Positions 34,156-42,557 of a DNA stretch of 64,000 bases are shown one piece after another. Every line of letters starts with the position of its first letter. The first letter of the stretch is position 1. Position numbers and translations under genes: made by a program. Under the pieces are notes generated by a model. That model had not been told where the DNA came from. It searched no databases and saw nothing but the letters and a program-made list of their open reading frames with translations. Where the stretch lies: the NCBI RefSeq assembly GCF_900156375.1, contig NZ_FTNK01000009.1, forward strand, positions 186,001 through 250,000, in the 5' to 3' direction. This DNA comes from Paenibacillus macquariensis (GTDB lineage Bacteria; Bacillota; Bacilli; Paenibacillales; Paenibacillaceae).

Positions 34156-35879
34156 TGGAAAAGTCACCAGTCACCATGAGACCGCCCATTCGCCGCAGAT
34201 GGAGAGAGTTTATCTCCATGCAAAATATGCTCATCGTCTTGCTCGTACTTACGTTAACCACAAGTACGCTCATTCCACTGATTACCCTGTTTAGCAAAGC
34301 TTTTATTAATAAAGAAGAACAATTCATTGGTCTTGCTAATTTCATTAAATACTTCTCTACACCATCGTTAGCCCAATCGTTATCGAATACGATTTGGATT
34401 TCCGTGCTATCGACATTAATAGCTGTCAGTCTGGCTTTCGTCTATGCCTACGGGATTAGTCGGACAGGAATTCGTGGTAAAAGTTACTTTCATTACATGG
34501 CCCTACTACCGCTCTTTGAGCCTACCATGATGCACGGGATTGCCTTGACGTATTTATTCGGTAACCAAGGTATCGTTACAAATGGCTTCTTCGGGCTATT
34601 GCCAGAGTTCCATATTCAAATTTATGGACCCATTGGTATCGTGATTTCCGAAGTGCTCTATTTATTTCCACAGGCGTTCCTCATCTTTATTACGGCGCTC
34701 ACCATTACGGATCAACGGTTATATGATGCGGCGGAAACACTCGGCGCGGGTAAGATCAAGACGTTCTTTACCGTGACACTGCCATCCGTTAAATACGGAT
34801 TAATCAGTGCTGTATTCGTCTGCTTCACAGCCAGTTTTACAGATTTCGGTGCACCACAGGCGATCGGTGGAAATTTCAATGTGCTCGCTACCGACATTTA
34901 TAAGCAGGTCATTGGGCAACAGAACATGTCTATGGGAGCGACGGTCGGTATCCTACTCACGATTCCTGCTATCATTGCTTTTGCCGTAGATAGGTTCGTC
35001 GATCGGAAGCAGCGCTCCATGCTTTCCTCCAAATCGACGCCTTACAAGATACCGGATGGACGTCTTCGCGACGGATTATATCATGTATTTTGCTGGGTGA
35101 TCTCGATTGCGATTCTGATCCCTTTAATTACAACATTATTTGCTTCACTGATTAAGGTGTGGCCATACAATTTACACTTCAGCTTGAAGCATTTCGATTT
35201 CTCAAATGTAGCTGGATCGGGACTTGAACCGTTCTATAACTCGCTCAAAGTATCGTTCATAACGGCGATTGTTGGGACGATTGTGACGTTTGTCTTTGCC
35301 TATCTCATTGAGAAATCAAGAACCATGAAGGGGCTTAGACAGGTCGGGTATTTTCTTTCGATCCTTCCACTTGCACTTCCAGGTATGGTGATTGGTTTAG
35401 CGTATATTTTCTTCTTTAATAACCCGAACAATCCATTGAATTGGATTTATGGCACGATGATTATCATTGTGCTTGCGAACATTACGCATTTCTACGCCGT
35501 ACCGTTCATGACAGCAACGACGGCACTTAAGAAATTGGATAAAGAGTTCGAGTTGGTGTCGGAGTCCATGCGGGTTCCTTTTTACAAAACATTTCTGAAA
35601 GTAACGGTACCAATGTCTTTACCAGCCATTGTTGAGATCGCGATGTACTTCTTCGTTAACTCGATGGTTACGGTATCTGCCGTGGTATTCCTGAGATCTG
35701 CGGATTTCAACTTGGCTGCGGTCTCCTTAGTCAATATGGAAGATGCGGGTGACGTAGCTGCGGCGGCTGCGATGTCTACACTAATCGTTGTGACGAATAT
35801 TATCGTGCGTGTGATATACGAACTTATTTTAAATAAAGTGAAGAAGAGAACAGCTGCTTGGCAGACGTCATCTCAGTAA
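34155..35879 (+). CDS. 2-Aminoethylphosphonate-type ABC transporter, double-length permease 1
   Basis: The 574-residue protein has about 12 membrane helices arranged as two fused permease halves. Each half carries an EAA-type cytoplasmic loop: YDAAETLGAGKIKTFFTVTLP in the first and ELVSESMRVPFYKTFLKVTVP in the second. A single gene therefore supplies both halves of the channel, as in the PhnU2 family (TIGR03262). NLAAVSLVNMEDAGDVAAAAAMS near the end is nearly identical in the second copy at 45877. Co-translated with the ATPase gene. Confidence 0.85.
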   Translation: MEKSPVTMRPPIRRRWREFISMQNMLIVLLVLTLTTSTLIPLITLFSKAFINKEEQFIGLANFIKYFSTPSLAQSLSNTIWISVLSTLIAVSLAFVYAYGISRTGIRGKSYFHYMALLPLFEPTMMHGIALTYLFGNQGIVTNGFFGLLPEFHIQIYGPIGIVISEVLYLFPQAFLIFITALTITDQRLYDAAETLGAGKIKTFFTVTLPSVKYGLISAVFVCFTASFTDFGAPQAIGGNFNVLATDIYKQVIGQQNMSMGATVGILLTIPAIIAFAVDRFVDRKQRSMLSSKSTPYKIPDGRLRDGLYHVFCWVISIAILIPLITTLFASLIKVWPYNLHFSLKHFDFSNVAGSGLEPFYNSLKVSFITAIVGTIVTFVFAYLIEKSRTMKGLRQVGYFLSILPLALPGMVIGLAYIFFFNNPNNPLNWIYGTMIIIVLANITHFYAVPFMTATTALKKLDKEFELVSESMRVPFYKTFLKVTVPMSLPAIVEIAMYFFVNSMVTVSAVVFLRSADFNLAAVSLVNMEDAGDVAAAAAMSTLIVVTNIIVRVIYELILNKVKKRTAAWQTSSQ

Positions 35880-35930
35880 TAACATCTCATTATTCTTGAG
35901 TACTACTTACGAACCGGGGGTTGGCACGAC

Positions 35931-36716
35931 ATGTCGTTGATTGGTGAAGAACGTAAGGATTATATCTTGAACAAGCTGAATCTGGAAGGCAAAGTGAAGA
36001 CCAATGAATTGGTAGACAATCTAAATGTTTCCTCGGAGACGATTCGTCGTTATTTGGAGGATTTAGAAGAAGAGAACAAGCTGAAACGGGTCTATGGAGG
36101 CGCTGTGAAAATAAACCTCGCCCGTGAAGAACCCTCTCAACTGAAGAGGGAAGTTCTCTATGCGGATGAGAAGCGTAGGATCGGTAGAGCTGCTGCTACG
36201 CTCGTCGAAGACAATGATGTTATTTACATTGATGACGGAACAACGACACTTCATATGATTGATTACCTGTTGAACAAGAAGAATATCAAGGTGATTACGA
36301 ATTCTGTTCCAGCGCTGTACTTATTAATCGATTATATGAACAAAGAGCTATTCTCTGGAGAAATATTCTTTATCGGGGGTAGAGTAAGTTCCGTGCAATC
36401 ACGAGTTGTCGGTTCACTAGCTGAGCAGATGGTAGAGAATTTCTATGCGGATAAAGCATTTATTTCGATCGACGGCATCATGATGGATAAGGGCATTACC
36501 GGATTTGATGAAGAGCGCGGACAATTAGTCAAAAAGATGATAGCTCAATCCAAGCACAATATCGTGGTAACCGACCACTCGAAATTTGGCGAAGTGCAAT
36601 TTTATAAAGTTGCTGATCTCAAAGAGATTGATATCATCGTCAGTGATGTTCCAGCACCGAAAGAGTGGGAAGATTATTTGGCGAAGAAAGACGTCACTTG
36701 GATTGCTTCTAGCTAA
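35931..36716 (+). CDS. DeoR-family transcriptional regulator 1
   Basis: The 261-residue protein has an N-terminal DeoR winged helix-turn-helix (VKTNELVDNLNVSSETIRRYLEDL, then LKRVYGGAV). A DeoRC sugar-phosphate isomerase-like sensor domain follows (VIYIDDGTTTLHMID, VITNSVPALYLL, FIGGRVSSVQSRVVG, IVVTDHSKFGEVQF). The recognition helix has IRRYL where most relatives have IRRDL. It sits between the transporter genes and phnG, so it probably controls the island. C-P lyase intermediates are ribose phosphates, which would suit a DeoRC sensor; that is inference. In E. coli the regulator of phn genes, PhnF, belongs to the unrelated GntR family. Confidence 0.85.
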   Translation: MSLIGEERKDYILNKLNLEGKVKTNELVDNLNVSSETIRRYLEDLEEENKLKRVYGGAVKINLAREEPSQLKREVLYADEKRRIGRAAATLVEDNDVIYIDDGTTTLHMIDYLLNKKNIKVITNSVPALYLLIDYMNKELFSGEIFFIGGRVSSVQSRVVGSLAEQMVENFYADKAFISIDGIMMDKGITGFDEERGQLVKKMIAQSKHNIVVTDHSKFGEVQFYKVADLKEIDIIVSDVPAPKEWEDYLAKKDVTWIASS

Positions 36717-36775
36717 GTGAGAGTGTATTAGCGTTGATAAGAGCGAACAGAAGATGACCCGAGGAGGATAAGAGC

Positions 36776-37213
36776 TTGAATACGAGAGAGCGAACAGAGA
36801 TTGCTGCGGAAGTCCCAGAGGAACTTTTAGCATTATGGAAACAGTGGATAGAGACATTGGGCATGGTTGATGTTATCCATCCTGCCACTATGGGCTTAGT
36901 CATGATGAAAGCAGAGGAATCGGTCGCGAAGGAAGTGTTTCATGTTGGAGAAATTCTGACGACGGATGCCACCGTTACGGTAGATGGGGTTCTTGGTTAT
37001 GGCATTGTCATGGGCAATCATCCTGATGAAGCTTACACCTTGGCTCTCCTCGATGCGATCTACCACGCTTCTGATCTTAAATGGACGAATACGAAGGAGC
37101 AAATTGATGTTGAATTGATGTATCAAGGAGAGAAGCAGAGACAGCAAAGACAGCAGGAATACAAATTCATTCAGCGGACCATGGTGGATTTCGAAGTCAT
37201 GGATGCGGACTAG
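36776..37213 (+). CDS. phnG: C-P lyase core subunit PhnG
   Basis: The start is TTG 36776, with GAGGAGG about 8 nt upstream. The 145-residue protein contains HPATMGLVMMKAEESVAKEVF, FHVGEILTTDATVTVDGV and GYGIVMGNHPDEAYTLALLDA, typical of PhnG. PhnG, H, I and J form the core complex. PhnG and PhnI are needed to join the phosphonate to ATP-derived ribose, displacing adenine. The gene is first in a tight series of seven phn genes, each beginning within 0-25 nt of the previous stop or overlapping it. Confidence 0.9.
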   Translation: MNTRERTEIAAEVPEELLALWKQWIETLGMVDVIHPATMGLVMMKAEESVAKEVFHVGEILTTDATVTVDGVLGYGIVMGNHPDEAYTLALLDAIYHASDLKWTNTKEQIDVELMYQGEKQRQQRQQEYKFIQRTMVDFEVMDAD

Positions 37214-37221
37214 GGGATCTT

Positions 37222-37815
37222 ATGAATACGAGTATACTTAACGCTAGAATTCATTATATGCAACGGTTATATCGGTCGTTGTTAGATACGATGGCGAGAC
37301 CTGGGAGCATTGAGCAGCTTGAACCCTATGTTTATCAAGCTTGTCCAAGCGAGTTCCAGTATGTGATTGGTATCGCGATTACGTTACTGGATCAGGAAGT
37401 TTCCTTTTATGAGACGAGTATCTCGAAAGAATTAACGCCACACTTGCAGCTGCTGACACGTTCAACGACAAAGTCGCTTCACGAGAGTGATTATATATTA
37501 GTGCACAAAGGTACCGCTCCCGACTTAATGGAAGCGAAGCGCGGAACGGATCTGTATCCTGATCAAAGTGCGACGATCATTATTCAAGTAAGTAGAATCT
37601 CAGATGATCAAGAAGGCGAAGTTAGGTTGAAGCTTCGGGGTCCTGGGATTAAGAGTGAACAGATGCTGAGTCTGGATGGACTAAATAGGGAGTTGCTCTC
37701 GGAGTTATTGTTGAATAGCGGGCGGTTCCCCCTTGGACTCGATTGGATTCTCGTAGATGATGAGGGGCGTGTGTGTTGCCTACCAAGAAGTACGAAGATT
37801 GTGGAGGAGGCCTAG
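37222..37815 (+). CDS. phnH: C-P lyase core subunit PhnH
   Basis: The 197-residue protein has RLYRSLLDTMARPGSIEQL, the characteristic opening of PhnH (F/Y-R-x-LLxAMARPG). LHESDYILVHKGTAPDLMEAKRGTDLYPDQSATIIIQV and LRGPGIKSEQ follow, and NSGRFPLGLDWILVD lies near the end. PhnH is a PLP-transferase-like fold without the PLP site and acts as a structural member of the PhnGHIJ core. AGGGG lies 8 nt before the ATG, 8 bp after phnG. Confidence 0.92.
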   Translation: MNTSILNARIHYMQRLYRSLLDTMARPGSIEQLEPYVYQACPSEFQYVIGIAITLLDQEVSFYETSISKELTPHLQLLTRSTTKSLHESDYILVHKGTAPDLMEAKRGTDLYPDQSATIIIQVSRISDDQEGEVRLKLRGPGIKSEQMLSLDGLNRELLSELLLNSGRFPLGLDWILVDDEGRVCCLPRSTKIVEEA

Positions 37816-37818
37816 GGG

Positions 37819-38937
37819 ATGGCATATGTAGCAGTACGAGGCGGTCAGCAAGCGATTAAAGAAGCGGAGAAATTGCTTCATTATTATCGCTTGAAAGACG
37901 GGGAACAACCCATCACCATCAATCAAATTCGCACACAGATGCGGCTTGCCGTAGATAAAGCGATGAGCGAAGGTTCACTATACGATCCTGATCTTGCTGC
38001 GCTTGCGTTGAAACAAGCTGAAGGGGATGCGATTGAAGCATCGTTCTTACTTCGGGCCTTTCGCTCGACGCTTCCACGCCAAGCGTATACGGATGCCATC
38101 GATACATCGAAGATGGAGATTGTTCGCCGTATCTCAGCGACTTTCAAAGAGGTGCCTGGAGGTCAATATCTGGGGCCGACACGTGATTATACGAAACGTT
38201 TGCTGCGCATGGAACTGATGGAGGAAACCGAGGCTGAGGCGAAAGCTACGATTAGTGAGTTCTTAGAGAATTTAAATCTGAACGCGGAAGAGGTTGAATC
38301 GGGACAAGTTCCAACATTCCCTCGCGTCATTAATTTGTTGAAAGAAGAAGGTTTGATTCATGTTCCTACTCAAGGTGAGCGTAACACAGATGGATCTGTA
38401 GATGATATCACCCGGGATGCACTTTCCTTCCCGACGTCGCGTGCCGTTCGCTTACAGGCGATGACGCGTGGTGAAACCGGGGCATTATTGGCTTTCGCTT
38501 ACTCTAGCGTTAGAGGTTATGGCGACGTACATCCGACGATAGGCGAACTTCGTGTAGGTTACGTACCAGTGTATATGCCTCATCCGATTTACCCAGAGGA
38601 GACTATTGCCCTCGGCAGAATACTCGTCACCGAGGCGGAGATTGTTGTTCGACAACAAGATGAGAATGTGAGTGGAGCGGCGCAATTCGCGGTGGGATAC
38701 GGGTTATGCTTCGGGCATAACGAGGATAAAGCCATCTCGATGGGCATTCTGGATCAAACGATGGTTGCCGAGAATCCTGCTTCGCCAGCACAAGATGAAG
38801 AATTCGTTCTTTATCATATTGATGGTATTGAATCTTCCGGATTTATCTCTCATTTTAAACTGCCACATTATGTGGATTTCCAAGCGGAATTGCAGCGTGT
38901 TCGCTCGATCAACCGGAAGGAGGAGAACGAAGTATGA
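37819..38937 (+). CDS. phnI: C-P lyase core subunit PhnI
   Basis: The 372-residue protein begins MAYVAVRGGQQAIKEAEKLL, the conserved PhnI start. It contains LALKQAEGDAIEASFLLRAF, SFPTSRAVRLQAMTRGETGALLAFAYSS (the highly conserved centre), GYGDVHPTIGELRVG and YGLCFGHNEDKAISMGILDQ. PhnI catalyses nucleophilic displacement of adenine from ATP by the phosphonate, giving a ribose 5-triphosphate 1-phosphonate. GGAGG lies upstream; the end overlaps phnJ by 4 nt. Confidence 0.94.
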   Translation: MAYVAVRGGQQAIKEAEKLLHYYRLKDGEQPITINQIRTQMRLAVDKAMSEGSLYDPDLAALALKQAEGDAIEASFLLRAFRSTLPRQAYTDAIDTSKMEIVRRISATFKEVPGGQYLGPTRDYTKRLLRMELMEETEAEAKATISEFLENLNLNAEEVESGQVPTFPRVINLLKEEGLIHVPTQGERNTDGSVDDITRDALSFPTSRAVRLQAMTRGETGALLAFAYSSVRGYGDVHPTIGELRVGYVPVYMPHPIYPEETIALGRILVTEAEIVVRQQDENVSGAAQFAVGYGLCFGHNEDKAISMGILDQTMVAENPASPAQDEEFVLYHIDGIESSGFISHFKLPHYVDFQAELQRVRSINRKEENEV

Positions 38938-39803
38938 GCATGTACAACTATGGCTTCCTCGATGAGAATACGAAACGTGAGCTTCGCCGTAAAACGCTTA
39001 AAGCTGTGGCTATTCCCGGCTACCAAGTGCCTTTCGGCTCTCGCGAAATGCCTGTAGCCCGTGGATGGGGAACAGGTGGACTACAAGTTACCTTGTCGCT
39101 TATTGGGCTTGGCGATGTCCTGAAAGTGATCGACCAAGGTAGTGATGATAGCGTGAATGCTTGTAATCTGCGCGATCTCATAAGTGAGACGAGTGAAGTG
39201 GATACAACGACGGACACGCTGGAAGCGACTGTGATCCAGACGCGTCACCGTATCCCCGAAGAGAAGATGACGGACGAACAAATTCTTGTCTTTCAGGTGC
39301 CAACACCCGAGATTCTGCGCACCGTAGAGCCCAGTGAACAGGAATCCAGACGGATGCATGCCGAGCGTGATTACAGTCGTCTGTGGGTTCACCTCTATGA
39401 GGATATCGTGGAGTGGAAAGAGATTCGTATTTCATACGATTACCCCGTTCTCGTGAACGGTCACTATATTTGCGATCCATCCCCGATTCCGCGCTTTGAT
39501 GTGCCGAAGTTGCATCAGGCAGAGACGTTGTTCTTATTCGGAGCAGGTCGAGAGAAGCGTATTTATGCCATTCCCCCTCATACGGATGTCATTCCGCTTC
39601 AATTCGAGGACTATCCTTTCAATGTGGAAAGTTATGAGTCGGGTTGTGAGAAATGCGGCAGTACACATACGTACTTAGAAGAATCCTTCGATTCGAATAC
39701 AGGGGAGCGGTATTTATATTGCTCAGATACGAGTTATTGCGGGAAACAACAGCTTAAAGGGCAGCATCAGCCAGTCGAAATAGGAGTGGGTTGGAATGGA
39801 TAA
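38934..39803 (+). CDS. phnJ: Carbon-phosphorus lyase PhnJ
   Basis: The 289-residue protein opens YNYGFLDENTKRELRRKTLKA with FGSREMPVARGWGTGGLQ shortly after. The C-terminal cysteines Cys238, Cys241, Cys263 and Cys269 give C-X2-C-X21-C-X5-C, the same spacing as the iron-sulfur cysteines and catalytic cysteine of E. coli PhnJ. It is the radical SAM enzyme that breaks the C-P bond of ribose 1-phosphonate 5-phosphate, giving a 1,2-cyclic phosphate and an alkane. AAGGAGGAG lies upstream inside phnI. Its end overlaps phnK by 8 nt. Confidence 0.96.
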   Translation: MSMYNYGFLDENTKRELRRKTLKAVAIPGYQVPFGSREMPVARGWGTGGLQVTLSLIGLGDVLKVIDQGSDDSVNACNLRDLISETSEVDTTTDTLEATVIQTRHRIPEEKMTDEQILVFQVPTPEILRTVEPSEQESRRMHAERDYSRLWVHLYEDIVEWKEIRISYDYPVLVNGHYICDPSPIPRFDVPKLHQAETLFLFGAGREKRIYAIPPHTDVIPLQFEDYPFNVESYESGCEKCGSTHTYLEESFDSNTGERYLYCSDTSYCGKQQLKGQHQPVEIGVGWNG

Positions 39804-40629
39804 TCGCGTAAGTATTCGGAATGTCAGTAAGATCTATGGGAAAGGCTGCGACAGCTGTATCGAGCTAACGGGTCCAGAGCATGGACGTAATCGTTGTCCG
39901 AAGTGTGGAACCATCGTGGCTTGTGCAGATATTGGCTTCGACGTATATCCCGGTGAAGTGTTAGGTATTGTGGGTGAGAGTGGCTCAGGCAAAAGTACGT
40001 TGGTCAAAACACTATATTTCGACGAAGCGCCGACGACCGGTGAATTTTATTTACAAGACTTCGAAGAGGGCTTAAGCAATGTGTATGGGCTTAGTTCTCT
40101 GCAAAAGCGATACATCCGTAATCACCTGATGGGCATGGTCTATCAGAACCCACATCTGGGCTTACGCCTTGATTATTCAGCTGGGGGTAACATTGCCGAG
40201 AAGTTGTTAATGGCTGATTGGAACCATGTGGGTGACATTCGCGAACGTGCGAAGGAACTACTAACGAAGACTGAAATTCCGATTGAACGGATGGACGATA
40301 AACCGAAATACTTCAGCGGAGGTATGCAGCAACGTGTTCAAATCTCTAAGGCATTAGCGAACAATCCACCACTTCTTCTACTAGATGAAGTGACAACAGG
40401 ACTCGATGTCTCTGTTCAAGCGTCCGTGCTCGATTTGATTCGCCAGATTGGACGCGAGCTTGGTATCAGCATGATCGTGGTATCTCATGATTTCTCCGTT
40501 ATTCGGATGCTGACCAATCGTACGATCGTCATGAAGAACGGCCGTATCGTCGAACAAGGTTTGACTGACCAAATCATGGAGGATCCACAGCATGCCTACA
40601 CACAACTGTTGATCAACTCGTTGATCTAG
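39796..40629 (+). CDS. phnK: C-P lyase ATPase subunit PhnK with a cysteine knuckle
   Basis: The 277-residue ABC-type ATPase has Walker A GIVGESGSGKSTLVKTLY, a Q-loop at MVYQNPHLGLRLDYSAGGNIAEKL (characteristic of PhnK), the signature YFSGGMQQRVQISKAL, Walker B LLLLDEVTTGLDVS and switch His VVSHDFSVI. Between the first strand and the Walker A lies an insertion with Cys18, Cys21, Cys34, Cys37 and Cys43 (C-X2-C-X12-C-X2-C). It looks like a zinc- or iron-binding knuckle and is absent from E. coli PhnK as I remember it. PhnK docks on PhnJ in the core complex. Confidence 0.93.
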   Translation: MDNRVSIRNVSKIYGKGCDSCIELTGPEHGRNRCPKCGTIVACADIGFDVYPGEVLGIVGESGSGKSTLVKTLYFDEAPTTGEFYLQDFEEGLSNVYGLSSLQKRYIRNHLMGMVYQNPHLGLRLDYSAGGNIAEKLLMADWNHVGDIRERAKELLTKTEIPIERMDDKPKYFSGGMQQRVQISKALANNPPLLLLDEVTTGLDVSVQASVLDLIRQIGRELGISMIVVSHDFSVIRMLTNRTIVMKNGRIVEQGLTDQIMEDPQHAYTQLLINSLI

Positions 40630-40653
40630 CGAAAGTAAAGGAGAGAAGCGATA

Positions 40654-41364
40654 ATGACACCCCATTTGCATATCGAGAACTTAACAAAGACATTCACACT
40701 ACATCAATTCGATGGTAAGCAGATTGTTGGCTGCACCGACATTAACTTAGATCTTGAACATGGTGAATTTATTGGCATTACTGGTAAAAGCGGTGCTGGA
40801 AAGTCTACCATTCTGAAATGCATCTACCGCACATATATCCCTACATCGGGCAGCATGATGTATCACTCGGATACACATGGTCTAATTGATTTGGCTAAGG
40901 CAGAAGAGCGTGACATCCTTGAGATTCGACAGAAAGAGATTGGATACGTCTCGCAATTCTTGAGAGTACTTCCGCGGGTGACAGCCCTCGACTGTGTCGT
41001 TGAAGTGCTTGTTGAGATCGGTACGGAAAAAGCCGCTGCAGTTGCAGAGGCTCGCGCGATACTAAGTCATTTTCAATTATCTGAATCACTCTGGGAGTCG
41101 TATCCCAACACGTTTAGTGGTGGGGAGAAGCTACGCCTTAATCTGGCTCGTGCGATGGTGAAACGCCCGAAATTTCTCTTGTTGGATGAACCAACGGCTT
41201 CACTAGATCAAGGTTCGAAGGCTTCCGTTCGCGATATGATTATTGAATTAAAAAGGGGCGGCACCAGCATGATCGGTATCTTTCATGATTTAGAATTTAT
41301 GGAGAGCGTTGTGGACAAAGAATTTAATATGAGAAATGGCATTATGGTTGGAGGATACGCGTGA
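40654..41364 (+). CDS. phnL: C-P lyase ATPase subunit PhnL
   Basis: The 236-residue ATPase shows Walker A GITGKSGAGKSTILKCIYRTY, IGYVSQFLRVLPRVTALD (a PhnL-typical Q-loop region), TFSGGEKLRLNLARAM, LLLDEPTASLDQGSKA and GIFHDLEFME. The histidine FHD rather than THD is a PhnL feature. PhnL binds together with PhnK on the C-P lyase core, forming an ABC module used for assembly or turnover rather than transport. AAAGGAGAG lies upstream; the stop overlaps the phnM start. Confidence 0.93.
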   Translation: MTPHLHIENLTKTFTLHQFDGKQIVGCTDINLDLEHGEFIGITGKSGAGKSTILKCIYRTYIPTSGSMMYHSDTHGLIDLAKAEERDILEIRQKEIGYVSQFLRVLPRVTALDCVVEVLVEIGTEKAAAVAEARAILSHFQLSESLWESYPNTFSGGEKLRLNLARAMVKRPKFLLLDEPTASLDQGSKASVRDMIIELKRGGTSMIGIFHDLEFMESVVDKEFNMRNGIMVGGYA

Positions 41365-42557
41365 TGAGATCCCGTGAGTTATTGATAACGAATGCTCATA
41401 TTATTTTGCCGGATAAAGTTATAGAGGGGCATGTACACATTAAGGATGATAAGATTGCGGCTATTCTGACCGGCGAAGTGACGAGGGCTAGATTAACATC
41501 TGAAGTTCAAGTGATTGATGCAAAGGGGCTTCATTTAATGCCGGGTATCATTGAGACGCATAGTGATGCGATTGAGAAAGAGATCCAGCCCCGCCCGAAC
41601 TCCATATTCCCACTAGAGATGGCGATGTATGAGTTAGAGAAGAAGATGGCTGGTGTGGGTATTACTACGCTGTATCATTCGATCAGCTCTTCGGATGGGA
41701 CGTCTGTGCGTAACGATGAGGTCGTTGCTAACATCATTGCGTATGCAGCACGAAGACGCAAGGAGCCTTCTATGTTGAGACACCGCGTGCACCTACGGTA
41801 TGAAATTACGAATATCGAAGGCATACCTATGGTAAGGAACATGTTGGAACAGGGTCAGATTGACCTGCTGTCTCTGATGGATCATACACCAGGACAGGGC
41901 CAATACAAGACAAAAGAATCATTACGTGATTACCTTATGGGAACGGAACATCTGAGCTTTGAGGAAGCGGGAGCTACTGTCGATGAATTGATCCAATATC
42001 AAGAGCAGGTGGATTGGGAAGAGATCAGAGAATTGATTCAACTAGCTCATTCGAAGCAAGTGCAGTTGGCTTCACATGATGACGATACATCAGAGAAAGT
42101 TCAGTTCATGCGAGGATTGGGTATCTTGATTAGTGAATTTCCAGTAAGTATGGAAGCCGCTAAAGCTGCTAAATCTTCAGGCATGTATGTAAGTGTAGGG
42201 GCGCCGAATATCGTACGAGGTTCTTCACATAATCGGAACTTGCGCGCTATGGATGCGATTGAAGCTGGTGTAGTTGATATTCTTTGTTCGGATTATCATC
42301 CGCCTTCTCTTTTGCCTGCTGTAAGTATCATTGGGAATACGGATGTTGGTCTGGCCCATGCTGTACGTATGGTGACACTGAACCCTGCCTTGGCACTCGG
42401 GATTGATCAAGATTATGGCTCCATTGAAGTTGGAAAAGTGGCAGATTTAGTTCTGCTAGAAATGAAGAATGGGTATCCGTTAGCTCGCAAAACGATGATT
42501 GGGGGACATTTCGTCTATCAATCCGACTATTATTTCCAAGGAGTTGAAGCGAGATGA
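41364..42557 (+). CDS. phnM: Triphosphate-ribose phosphonate diphosphatase PhnM
   Basis: Start ATG 41364 (GGAGG 9 nt upstream) or GTG 41361; either overlaps the phnL stop. The 397-residue amidohydrolase-superfamily protein has LHLMPGIIETHSDAIEKEIQPRP (metal-binding region in which an Asp replaces the second His of HxH, as known for PhnM), LLSLMDHTPGQGQYK, LASHDDDTSEKVQFM and ILCSDYHPPSLLPA (catalytic Asp). It removes pyrophosphate from ribose 1-phosphonate 5-triphosphate to give the PhnJ substrate. Confidence 0.95.
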   Translation: MRSRELLITNAHIILPDKVIEGHVHIKDDKIAAILTGEVTRARLTSEVQVIDAKGLHLMPGIIETHSDAIEKEIQPRPNSIFPLEMAMYELEKKMAGVGITTLYHSISSSDGTSVRNDEVVANIIAYAARRRKEPSMLRHRVHLRYEITNIEGIPMVRNMLEQGQIDLLSLMDHTPGQGQYKTKESLRDYLMGTEHLSFEEAGATVDELIQYQEQVDWEEIRELIQLAHSKQVQLASHDDDTSEKVQFMRGLGILISEFPVSMEAAKAAKSSGMYVSVGAPNIVRGSSHNRNLRAMDAIEAGVVDILCSDYHPPSLLPAVSIIGNTDVGLAHAVRMVTLNPALALGIDQDYGSIEVGKVADLVLLEMKNGYPLARKTMIGGHFVYQSDYYFQGVEAR

